Below, one piece after another: positions 7,785-14,189 of a stretch of 15,114 bases of DNA. The stretch is taken from NCBI GenBank assembly GCA_016186375.1, contig JACPLS010000058.1:4522-19635 (forward strand). Reading direction: 5' to 3'. Source of the DNA: Candidatus Pacearchaeota archaeon (GTDB lineage Archaea > Nanobdellota > Nanobdellia > Pacearchaeales > GW2011-AR1). The notes below the pieces were generated by a model. That model worked only from the letters and a program-made list of their open reading frames with translations. It was not told the origin of the DNA and made no database searches. Each line of letters opens with the position of its first letter. Positions within the stretch are counted from its first letter, which is position 1. Position numbers and translations under genes: made by a program.

Positions 7785-7806
7785 TTATATAAACCAATAT
7801 ATTGGT
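7782..7806. promoter_or_regulatory. Two abutting perfect palindromes, probable operator of the winged-helix-MNT-HEPN unit
   Basis: GGTTTATATAAACC (7782-7795) and ACCAATATATTGGT (7793-7806) are each perfect 14-bp palindromes that share three bases. They lie between a TATA-like TTTATAAA (7808-7815) and the start of the winged-helix frame, where a bound repressor would block initiation. The encoded winged helix is the obvious candidate ligand (autoregulation), but that is inference. The first palindrome could itself act as a TATA box. Confidence 0.55.
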
Positions 7807-7807
7807 G

Positions 7808-7815
7808 TTTATAAA
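7808..7815 (-). promoter_or_regulatory. TATA-like element for the MNT-HEPN unit
   Basis: The minus strand reads TTTATAAA, 21-28 nt upstream of the open winged-helix frame, so transcription should start near 7784-7786, at the edge of the palindromes. Confidence 0.4.
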
Positions 7816-7846
7816 TTTTTCTATCTTGACCTTTTATTTCTTGGTA

Positions 7847-10800
7847 TTACACAACATCAAATTCCCAATTACTCTCTGCGTTCGTACCTCTGCTGCTGAC
7901 AAAATTAGCAACAACTCTATATTTCCCTGCCTGCAATAGACTTATTTTCTTAGAATTAAATATCGCATCTAATTTTACAATCCCTCCATTTGCCTTTACT
8001 GTAATAGGATAATTCAAAACACTCTTATCCGAAAGTGTTGTCCAGCTATTGGTCATAGAGTTATATTGTTGTATAACTATATTCAGTTTTCCCGATACAT
8101 CTGTTGTTCCTGAATTGACGAGTTTTGACTGATAATTAAATGGTTCTGGCTTAAAGGTTTCATATTCTTTTTTAATTTCTTCAAAACTCAATGCGCGGCC
8201 ATATATCTTGAATTCATCAATAATTCCATTGAAATCATAACCTTCCGAGATTTTATCACCGCCAATGATAGAATACGAACCAATAGGATATAATTTAACT
8301 AGTGGGTGTTCAACAGTTTTAGTTCCATCAAAAGATCCTAATTCTCCAGAGGTAATTCTCGCTTTTTCCTCGCCATTAATATATAAAATTAATTCGCGGC
8401 CATTATATACTAATGCAATGTAGTACCACTGACCAGCTTTAATTTTTAAATTGGAATCGTAAATATTCACAACATAATTTTTATAATATTTAACTTTTTC
8501 AAAATTAGTATTTTCAAAATTAGTATTTTCAAAATAAGTAAGAAACTCAAAATTCATAGAATTTTGAATAATTCTAGTGAAAGGTGAACTATAAATAATT
8601 CCCCATCTAGTCAAGTCTTTAGAATTAATCCATTGTGTTACACTAAATGCATTATTCTTTAAAATAAGATAGTTTGTAAAAGACTTAAACTCTAATGAAT
8701 CTTTATTTCCATTGAAATACATTCCTCCTCCTAATTGTTTTGGGTCGCCTTTTATAATTCCATAAGAACCATATCCAGAAATATCACGTACAATTTTTTT
8801 ATCTTTATTAATATTAGTAAAATCATATTGTAATATGGGTTTTTCAATATCAGAAACAATTATAGGAATCTTTCTTATAATGATCTCGGCTCCGTTTTTG
8901 TCAAGAGTATTAAGTGTAATACTAACTCCGTTCATTTTATCAATAAAAGTCTTTCCAACTTTTAAATTATAATTAAAACTTCCTTCGTTTGATGATAGTG
9001 GTAAAAGAGTAGTTTGAATCAAACTAAACTTGCCATTTTCACTTAATTTTGCAAGATGAATGAAAACCATTTCATCTTTCCCATTAAGAAAGTCATATTT
9101 AGATATACTTTTTAACGAGATACTGTAATAAAGATAATCCATTTTGTCAAAATAAAAGTTTCCTTCATAAGAAATTGGAATGCGAAGCTGTTGTAATGTT
9201 CCTAAAGGCTGCACCATATTTATTGGTTTTAAAAAATATCTCCCCTCATTTACCTCTTTACTATTTTCCGGAGGAAGCCAACCAGATTCTAGCTTATGAG
9301 GAGCATTAAATGTACTTTGAAAAGAAGATCCCATAATATCGTATTCGTCTCCATATTCAAAATTTATACAATTATAAGAAGGAAATATTTCCTCATTATT
9401 ATTCTCATCGTAACATATATAATAATTTGCATGATTCACTCCAAAATTATGTCCAAGTTCGTGTTTTACTACAGAAGAGCCAGATCTAAAAACAGAAGAG
9501 AAACTAAAATTCCTCTTTTCTCCAGAGGGTAAAATATATTCTTTTAATTTTCCAATAGTTCCAACTCCACCTACACAGGGGCATCCAGATAAACAAGGAA
9601 CCTCGAAAATTAAACGATCATAATTAAATTCTTTTATATCGCTGCGTTTAAAAGCTTCATCCAATATTTCACTTGGGTAACATCCAATTTTAGAAAGAGA
9701 CACATCATATGGCCCAAGAATATCGGTAATAAATGAGACTTTATTATATGAATTTTCGCGATAAAAATCTACAATGTTGTCACGAGCTATCAAGCTAAAA
9801 CCAGATTTAGCTGTTTGCCCATTTATTTTAGGAATATAATAATCGAGACGAATATCATAGCCCTTGAATAATCTATAATTTTGTTTATTAGAAAAATAGA
9901 AAGAAACTCCATTTATCTTAACATTTATACCAGATGTGGTTTCTATATTGAAAATAAAAGAGTATTCTACATTATTAAATTTCACTATTTTTTCCTGATT
10001 TTCTGTTAATTCAAAGTTAAGTTCGAATTGTTCGTGATGACTAAACATCTCTTTAGCTTCCTCAACTGTAACAGGTGCTTTCTTATCACCAATATTAGCT
10101 ATAATAACTAAAGTTCTTTGTGGTCCGATATTTTCATCAACAGGTCTTTTTGGTTGCGAAATAATTTCCACTTCAGAGCTAGAAGTCGACGCATCTTCAA
10201 CAACTTTTCCAGTTACTCCTCCTTGAACTTGTACAGACCTTTCTCCGTAATCATAATTACACCCATTCGAAAGCTCATCTCCGAGAATCATTTTATTAGC
10301 AATGGCTGTGCCTTTCATTTTCACTTTTGAATTTGCATACGAAAGACTCAATCTTTCCTTATTAGAAATCTCGCGACTCTTAGCTCCTTCCCTGATATAA
10401 TATTTATAATCTGTATTTTCAGGATGCTCAAAATCATCAATATGAATAACATCAACGTATCCAATAAAACTGCCTTTTTGTTCAATTAGATCTTCTTTAT
10501 CTGTCGAAGTTAAAGTTGAAAGAGCTTTTTCATTTAGAGTTTTTACTTTCAAAACAGAGCAAACCTCTTTTTTCTCTAGCTTTTTAAGTAGCAAATCTTT
10601 TCTTTGTTTCAGTAATGACTTCAGATTCGAACTAAATTTAGATTTTTCTTCTGTACAAATACTCACAGCAGCCTCATTAATCTTGTCAGTTAAAACAGAA
10701 GGATCATTAATTTTATCTTTGTCGTAAAACAAATCGGAATACTTTTTACATTTAGATTTGAAGAAAGAAAAGCCAGCTTGACCTGTTATTTTTCCTCCAA

Positions 10801-11320
10801 AAAATTTAATAATCTTATCTAATATAGATTCTTTATTATTTTGTTCAAATTTTTCATTATTTGTTTCGATACTAACTTTATTTTTATCTAAAGCGTCTCC
10901 GGTAACAGAAGGCTCGACATCATAAGGAGGATCAGTCAATTCAATAGCTTCTCCGACTTTATAAGTATCTTTCAATGTTGCAATATTTATATTTAATTTC
11001 TCAACAACAGGAACACTGACGCAGACCCCATTTGAACAACTGAATCCTAAAGGACAATTTATATAGCTAGTTCCATAATTATTTCCAGAACAATAATATT
11101 CATAGACTGTTTTATTATTATTGTAACAACTATCAGTGTATTTCTTTCCACCAACACTAATAGTTCCTTTTATTGTTGAATAAACTCCTCTGTCTGTATC
11201 AGAGCAATAAACAGAATTTGGAATATAAGTGTTATCACTGTATCCATTTGCAGAAACAAAATTCAATAATAAAGTTATTAAAAATACCAGAAACAGTATT
11301 TTATTAAGCCTCTTTTTCAT
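7847..11320 (-). CDS. Secreted gametolysin-like (M11) zinc metallopeptidase with LamG domain
   Basis: This is a 1157-aa exported protein. A signal peptide (basic start, hydrophobic core at residues 8-22, likely cut near 24) is followed by a six-cysteine module (C39, 65, 77, 89, 95, 100) resembling a repeat common in DPANN surface proteins. The catalytic part has HELGHNFGVNH (620-630), the metzincin HExxHxxGxxH zinc site. EYGDEYDIMGSS (655-666) follows with the Met-turn, and then FNAPHKLESGW, as in peptidase family M11. Residues about 828-1055 form a LamG/concanavalin-like domain ending in GIIDEFKIYGRALSFEEI. The last ~95 residues look like an Ig-like tail, YRVVANFVSS...NWEFDVV. A 15-bp tandem repeat lies in the LamG part. 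Catalytic residues look complete, so it is probably an active surface or released protease. TATA at 11344-11349 supports the start. Confidence 0.88.
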   Translation of the reverse strand: MKKRLNKILFLVFLITLLLNFVSANGYSDNTYIPNSVYCSDTDRGVYSTIKGTISVGGKKYTDSCYNNNKTVYEYYCSGNNYGTSYINCPLGFSCSNGVCVSVPVVEKLNINIATLKDTYKVGEAIELTDPPYDVEPSVTGDALDKNKVSIETNNEKFEQNNKESILDKIIKFFGGKITGQAGFSFFKSKCKKYSDLFYDKDKINDPSVLTDKINEAAVSICTEEKSKFSSNLKSLLKQRKDLLLKKLEKKEVCSVLKVKTLNEKALSTLTSTDKEDLIEQKGSFIGYVDVIHIDDFEHPENTDYKYYIREGAKSREISNKERLSLSYANSKVKMKGTAIANKMILGDELSNGCNYDYGERSVQVQGGVTGKVVEDASTSSSEVEIISQPKRPVDENIGPQRTLVIIANIGDKKAPVTVEEAKEMFSHHEQFELNFELTENQEKIVKFNNVEYSFIFNIETTSGINVKINGVSFYFSNKQNYRLFKGYDIRLDYYIPKINGQTAKSGFSLIARDNIVDFYRENSYNKVSFITDILGPYDVSLSKIGCYPSEILDEAFKRSDIKEFNYDRLIFEVPCLSGCPCVGGVGTIGKLKEYILPSGEKRNFSFSSVFRSGSSVVKHELGHNFGVNHANYYICYDENNNEEIFPSYNCINFEYGDEYDIMGSSFQSTFNAPHKLESGWLPPENSKEVNEGRYFLKPINMVQPLGTLQQLRIPISYEGNFYFDKMDYLYYSISLKSISKYDFLNGKDEMVFIHLAKLSENGKFSLIQTTLLPLSSNEGSFNYNLKVGKTFIDKMNGVSITLNTLDKNGAEIIIRKIPIIVSDIEKPILQYDFTNINKDKKIVRDISGYGSYGIIKGDPKQLGGGMYFNGNKDSLEFKSFTNYLILKNNAFSVTQWINSKDLTRWGIIYSSPFTRIIQNSMNFEFLTYFENTNFENTNFEKVKYYKNYVVNIYDSNLKIKAGQWYYIALVYNGRELILYINGEEKARITSGELGSFDGTKTVEHPLVKLYPIGSYSIIGGDKISEGYDFNGIIDEFKIYGRALSFEEIKKEYETFKPEPFNYQSKLVNSGTTDVSGKLNIVIQQYNSMTNSWTTLSDKSVLNYPITVKANGGIVKLDAIFNSKKISLLQAGKYRVVANFVSSRGTNAESNWEFDVV
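8498..8542. repeat. 15-bp in-frame tandem repeat within the LamG domain
   Basis: TTCAAAATTAGTATT occurs twice exactly (8498-8512, 8513-8527), followed by a partly matching third unit (8528-8542). On the coding strand it encodes the repeated residues ENTNFENTNFE (about 931-941). It keeps the frame, so copy number could vary without breaking the protein. Confidence 0.85.
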
Positions 11321-11343
11321 ATCTAATACAAAGAAAGAGTCTA

Positions 11344-11349
11344 TTTATA
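11344..11349 (-). promoter_or_regulatory. TATA box for the M11 peptidase gene
   Basis: The minus strand reads TATAAA within AAATATAAATAG, centred 26.5 nt upstream of the ATG at 11320. This is the leaderless spacing seen at other genes in the window, and shows the peptidase is transcribed separately from cdc6. Confidence 0.6.
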
Positions 11350-11377
11350 TTTTACGAGTTAAAAATATTTATATCCT

Positions 11378-12583
11378 CTACAAATATAGCGCCTTGTCCA
11401 AAATATCTAATGCTCTCTCTTTAATATTCTCCCCGAGCATCAATTTTATTTCTCTTGTTCTCCCCTGCCTTCCTTTGCTTATTACTCTTGTATTAATAAT
11501 TCCAAGCATATCAAATTCAGCTAATATATCGGATACTCTTCTCTGTGTTAGTACTTCGTTTCCAGTTTTCAAACAAATCCCTTGATAGCCATTAAAAACA
11601 TCTCCTGTAAAAATCCCACTTCCTCCTTTTTCTTTATCAATACTCATAATCGCCTTAAGCACAAGTTGAAATTGTCTCGGCTCACTCTCAATAATATCTA
11701 ACATTTTATCTCTTTCTATTTTCTGGTTTGCAATGTCAATATGTTCTAAAGAAACCTTATTTTTCTTGTCCCTCTCGGCTACTTCACCTGCAACTCTCAA
11801 TAGATCAAGTGCTCTTCTAGCATCGCCATGTTCCCTAGCAGCGTAAGCAGCACATTTAGCTATAACTCCTTCTTCCAACACTCCTTCTTTGAATGCTTTC
11901 TCTGCTCTTTCGCGTAAAATATCTTGTAATTGCAACGCGTTGTATGGTGGAAATACAATTTCTTCTTCTCCCAGTGAGCTCCTTACCCTCGGATCCAAAT
12001 GATCCATAAATGTCAAGCTATTGCTAATACCAACAATATTAATTTGGGCATTTCTTAATTCAGAATTTAATCTCGTTAAAGTATAAATGAAATTGTCAGA
12101 TATCTTCTTAACCGCTTGATCTATCTCATCTAAAACAATGACTATTATTTGTTTCTCTTTGTCTATCAAATCAACAAATCTCGAATAAACTTGGTCTGTT
12201 GGTAATCCCGTCGCAGGAACGCTCCCACCCAATTCTTTAATAATTTCTGCTAAAATTCTATACTCCGTATCAGCAACTTTTTTTAATTTACAATTCACAT
12301 AAACAAATTTTAAATTATCTTTTCCCAATTCTTTAACTTTATCAATGATTCTAATCCCTACATGCTGAACACTAAGCGTCTTTCCGCTTCCTGTTTTACC
12401 AAAAATAAATAAATTACTTGCCCTCTCCCCTCTTAATGTCGGAGCCAAGATTGAAGCAACGTCTTCAATTTGTTCATCCCTATGAGGAATATTTTCCGGT
12501 GTATGATTTGATTGTAAAAATGATTTATTTATAAATAAGCTTCCATTAACAAACGAACTAAAAATTTTATCTAAATCGGCCAT
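11378..12583 (-). CDS. cdc6: Orc1/Cdc6 replication initiator
   Basis: This is the archaeal origin-recognition AAA+ ATPase, which binds origin recognition boxes and helps load the MCM helicase. In 401 residues it shows Walker A GKTGSGKT (62-69), Walker B IVIVLDEID (147-155), sensor 1 around Asn188 (GISNS), and sensor 2 GDARRALD (253-260, Arg256). A C-terminal winged-helix domain follows (about 300-401; TQRRVSDILAEFDMLGII). Length and motif order are standard. The ATG at 12583 is preceded by AGGTGAT, a good ribosome binding site, so this mRNA has a leader. The gene lies right beside an AT-rich 400-bp gap with ORB-like sites, the usual cdc6-next-to-origin arrangement. It reads toward the PolD genes, which in Pyrococcus lie close to cdc6; here the peptidase and HEPN/MNT genes intervene. 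Confidence 0.97.
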   Translation of the reverse strand: MADLDKIFSSFVNGSLFINKSFLQSNHTPENIPHRDEQIEDVASILAPTLRGERASNLFIFGKTGSGKTLSVQHVGIRIIDKVKELGKDNLKFVYVNCKLKKVADTEYRILAEIIKELGGSVPATGLPTDQVYSRFVDLIDKEKQIIVIVLDEIDQAVKKISDNFIYTLTRLNSELRNAQINIVGISNSLTFMDHLDPRVRSSLGEEEIVFPPYNALQLQDILRERAEKAFKEGVLEEGVIAKCAAYAAREHGDARRALDLLRVAGEVAERDKKNKVSLEHIDIANQKIERDKMLDIIESEPRQFQLVLKAIMSIDKEKGGSGIFTGDVFNGYQGICLKTGNEVLTQRRVSDILAEFDMLGIINTRVISKGRQGRTREIKLMLGENIKERALDILDKALYL

Positions 12584-12586
12584 TTC

Positions 12587-12593
12587 ATCACCT
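12587..12593 (-). promoter_or_regulatory. Shine-Dalgarno site of cdc6
   Basis: The minus strand reads AGGTGAT, three bases before the ATG, complementary to the conserved 16S rRNA 3' end. It fixes the start at 12583. A TATA-like TTTATAA at 12628-12634 would give a leader of about 20 nt; a nearer TATAAA-like sequence (12611-12618) would leave too little leader. Confidence 0.6.
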
Positions 12594-12655
12594 TTGTTTT
12601 AATACCTCCTTTTATAAAAAACCCACATTATAAACTTATCTATTCTTCAAGCTCT

Positions 12656-12672
12656 ATTTCCAATGGAAAATA
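12656..12672. repeat. ORB-like site 1
   Basis: ATTTCCAATGGAAAATA contains TTCCAATGGAAA, an exact fit to the archaeal mini-ORB core TTCCANTGGAAA as I recall it. It lies about 70 bp upstream of cdc6. Confidence 0.65.
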
Positions 12673-12734
12673 CCACTTTTTGAATTTAAACATTCTAAAA
12701 AAAGATTGAATTTTTATACAAATCTAACACCTTC

Positions 12735-12751
12735 ATTTCTTATGGAAAATA
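12735..12751. repeat. ORB-like site 2
   Basis: ATTTCTTATGGAAAATA matches site 1 at 15 of 17 positions, with CA changed to TT in the core. It is in the same orientation, 79 bp from site 1, on the cdc6 side of the AT-rich core. Confidence 0.5.
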
Positions 12752-12792
12752 ATCATTTTAATAAGAAACATTTCTAAATAAAACGAACTAAA

Positions 12793-12860
12793 CATTATTA
12801 TATTTAATATATATTACAATAATATATAATATATAATATAAAAATTTATAAATAAAAAAT
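12793..12860. other. AT-only stretch, candidate duplex-unwinding element
   Basis: About 68 bases with a single C (in TTACAAT) among A and T, built from overlapping ATATTA/TATAAT units. Such a tract melts easily and lies between ORB-like sites 2 and 3, as expected of the unwinding element of an archaeal origin. Confidence 0.55.
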
Positions 12861-12902
12861 CAACAAAAATAAACTTTACGTCTGTATTTAAACCTTTCTC
12901 TC

Positions 12903-12925
12903 ATTTCCACTAGAAATAGTAGGGT
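12903..12925 (+). repeat. ORB-like site 3 with G-run
   Basis: ATTTCCACTAGAAATA (12903-12918) keeps the TTCCA...GAAA palindrome and is followed by GTAGGGT. A short G-run after the core is a feature of full-length ORB elements. It lies on the far side of the AT core, near the PRC-barrel promoter. Confidence 0.55.
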
Positions 12926-12954
12926 CACCTCTTTTCTTCTTCACAGCAGAAAAG

Positions 12955-12964
12955 TTTATATATA
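12955..12964 (+). promoter_or_regulatory. TATA box for the PRC-barrel gene
   Basis: TTTATATATA, with TTTATA (12955-12960) centred 26.5 nt before the ATG at 12984 and no ribosome binding site; leaderless type. Confidence 0.65.
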
Positions 12965-12983
12965 ATCCATTTCTCTTTTATCT

Positions 12984-13244
12984 ATGACTTTGGATAAAAA
13001 ACCTTTAAAAGACATACTCGGAAAACTTGTCGTAACAAAAGAAGGTCGACGTTTAGGTATAGTAAAAGATATAAGTTTTGAAACACGAACAGGTGAATTG
13101 ATACAATTGATTATAAAAGATCCCACACCATATACTAGAAATCTAAGTCTGGAGCTTTCACAAAGAAAAGAAGTAGTAATCCCTTACAATTCAATCATTG
13201 CAATAGGAGACTTCGTAGTGATATCTGAAGAAGATTTGACCTAA
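12984..13244 (+). CDS. PRC-barrel domain protein
   Basis: The 86 residues form a single small beta-barrel. LGKLVVTKEGRRLGIVKDISFETRTGELIQLIIK (residues 12-45) matches the PRC-barrel pattern of a conserved start strand, a GRxLGxVxDxxFxxxTGExxxLxV core, and a closing VIPYNSIIAIGDFVVISE. Such stand-alone PRC barrels are widespread in archaea; they are thought to act as adaptor or RNA/protein-binding modules, but no defined role is known to me. It is divergent from cdc6 across the putative origin. A SecB-like gene follows 29 bp downstream on the same strand without a convincing promoter of its own, so the two are probably co-transcribed up to the hairpin at 13684-13707. Confidence 0.9.
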   Translation: MTLDKKPLKDILGKLVVTKEGRRLGIVKDISFETRTGELIQLIIKDPTPYTRNLSLELSQRKEVVIPYNSIIAIGDFVVISEEDLT

Positions 13245-13273
13245 TTTTTAACAAAATTTAAAAAACAAAAATT

Positions 13274-13684
13274 ATGAAAATAATAGGTTTCAATTTCACA
13301 AAAATTCATGGCAATCGCTCACTCGATTTTAAGCCTTCAGCATCAATTAATACCAATATTGAAATCATAGATGTGGAAAAAGCGCAAATTGAAGTCATAA
13401 AAGATATAGAATCGTTAAAACTTTCATTTAAATTTTCTTTAATATACAAAGAAGAAGAAAAGAAAGATTCTAGACAAGCTGAAATTTCTTTCGAGGGAGC
13501 AGTTTTGATGGCTGTGGACAATACAGAATCAAAAGAAATTTTAAAATCTTGGAAGAAGAAAGAAGTTCCTCAGTTAATTCGCCCAAATCTTTTTAATTAT
13601 ATTCTTCAAAAGTGCTCTGTCAAAGCACTTTCCCTCGAAGAAGACCTCAACCTACCTTTCTTCCCTCAACTAAAATACAATTAA
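13274..13684 (+). CDS. Conserved hypothetical protein with SecB-like C-terminus
   Basis: The 136 residues start with alternating beta strands (MKIIGFNFTKIHG, then NTNIEIIDVEKAQ and LKLSFKFSLIYK). They continue with a strand-loop-strand (AEISFEGAVLMAVD) and end with two helices containing PNLFNYILQKCSVKALSLEE and LNLPFFPQL. The order (strands first, then a Pro-x-LF-Tyr helix and a final 'LNLPPxxP' element) resembles the export chaperone SecB, whose C-terminal part reads roughly P-x-LFPYAREx...GFPPLxLxP. No such family is certain here and the similarity is inferred by eye. I believe relatives occur across DPANN archaea. It probably shares a transcript with the PRC-barrel gene. A terminator hairpin begins in its stop codon. 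Alternative: an unrelated alpha/beta fold. Confidence 0.75.
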   Translation: MKIIGFNFTKIHGNRSLDFKPSASINTNIEIIDVEKAQIEVIKDIESLKLSFKFSLIYKEEEKKDSRQAEISFEGAVLMAVDNTESKEILKSWKKKEVPQLIRPNLFNYILQKCSVKALSLEEDLNLPFFPQLKYN

Positions 13685-13707
13685 GGGTTTTGAAAAACCC
13701 TCTTTTT
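13684..13707 (+). terminator. Hairpin plus T-run terminator
   Basis: AGGGTTT (13684-13690) and AAACCCT (13695-13701) form a perfect 7-bp stem with a TGAA loop, followed by CTTTTT. The stem begins at the last base of the preceding stop codon. It would end the PRC-barrel/SecB-like transcript. Confidence 0.75.
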
Positions 13708-13849
13708 AAATTAATTTTCATATAGTAAAAAAACTTAAAAATGCATCTTCTAACCAAAATACCAAAGATAAATTAATATTATAAATAATTATGATTAAAA
13801 ATATAATAACTTGGCTATTGTCAGAATATGGGTAATTCAAAGTTATCAA

Positions 13850-14158
13850 TTAATCTCTAAATCTTTTTAGCATATTTATAGAATTCTCCCAATCTCTGGT
13901 CATAGCAACAATTTCTAATTTTCCTTTTACTTTTCTTAGAAATAATCCACTCGGATTCAAATTAAAATATTCTCTTCTTTCATCACCATAAGGATTGTAT
14001 CTACAAACATAACCTTTTTCGTCTACTTTTATTACAATTGCTGGTGAATGACGTTCACCATTACCATAAAAACTTATCATCAAATCTCCTCTTTTAATAA
14101 TTTTTGCACTCAACAACCGATAAGTCAATAAACATTCAGGTTTTACATCCTTTTTCAT
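13850..14158 (-). CDS. Unknown 102-aa protein
   Basis: I do not recognise a family. The protein begins with a short basic/helical segment (MKKDVKPECLLTYRLLSAKI). A beta-rich middle follows (GDLMISFYGNGERHSPAIVI, then KGYVCRYNPYGDERREYFNL), which could be a small SH3- or PRC-like barrel. It ends in a basic helix (SINMLKRF). It has two cysteines (9 and 52), no membrane segment and no signal peptide. The start at 14158 is supported by a TTTAAA box centred 26.5 nt upstream; an internal ATG at residue 27 would be out of register with it. It lies downstream of the phosphoesterase gene but has its own promoter. Probably a real cytoplasmic protein. Confidence 0.62.
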   Translation of the reverse strand: MKKDVKPECLLTYRLLSAKIIKRGDLMISFYGNGERHSPAIVIKVDEKGYVCRYNPYGDERREYFNLNPSGLFLRKVKGKLEIVAMTRDWENSINMLKRFRD

Positions 14159-14181
14159 ATTTTTTATACTATCAATCCATA

Positions 14182-14187
14182 TTTAAA
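14182..14187 (-). promoter_or_regulatory. TATA box for the 102-aa gene
   Basis: TTTAAA centred 26.5 nt upstream of the ATG at 14158, within GTTTAAATAT on the minus strand. It lies immediately past the phosphoesterase stop region (14190), so the two genes are transcribed separately. Confidence 0.6.
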
Positions 14188-14189
14188 CA

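Larger units (their letters stand above)
12584..12983. other. Probable chromosomal replication origin (oriC), 400-bp non-coding region
   Basis: This gap between divergent cdc6 and PRC-barrel genes has no credible open frame. It holds three imperfect palindromes resembling the mini-ORB core TTCCANTGGAAA that Orc1/Cdc6 binds, at 12656-12672, 12735-12751 and 12903-12918. They flank a stretch of almost pure A+T (12793-12860) suited to strand opening. The promoters of both flanking genes lie at its edges. Origin function is inferred from the cdc6 neighbour plus these elements. Confidence 0.7.

Noticed and set aside
6575..7850. HEPN/MNT patch considered as an insertion sequence or transposon.
   Set aside because: There is no transposase and no terminal inverted repeats; the flanking repeats are coding-tail duplicates, 72% identical over the coding part, not target-site duplications.
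9296..9532. Plus-strand ORFs inside the peptidase gene (also 10118-10330) and inside polB/polC.
   Set aside because: They are antisense to genes with clear domain structure, have low-complexity composition, and lack promoters or ribosome binding sites.
11229..11585. A plus-strand ORF across the peptidase-cdc6 junction.
   Set aside because: It is antisense to the cdc6 C-terminus and the peptidase signal peptide, with no start signals.
12793..12860. Repeated ATATTA/TATAAT units considered as a CRISPR or iteron array.
   Set aside because: The units are irregular low-complexity A/T without spacers or a fixed period; an unwinding element explains them better.
13791..13835. A 14-codon plus-strand ORF (MIKNIITWLLSEYG) in the gap after the hairpin terminator.
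   Set aside because: It has no promoter at the spacing used by neighbouring genes and no ribosome binding site, and a chance ORF of this length is expected in such AT-rich DNA.
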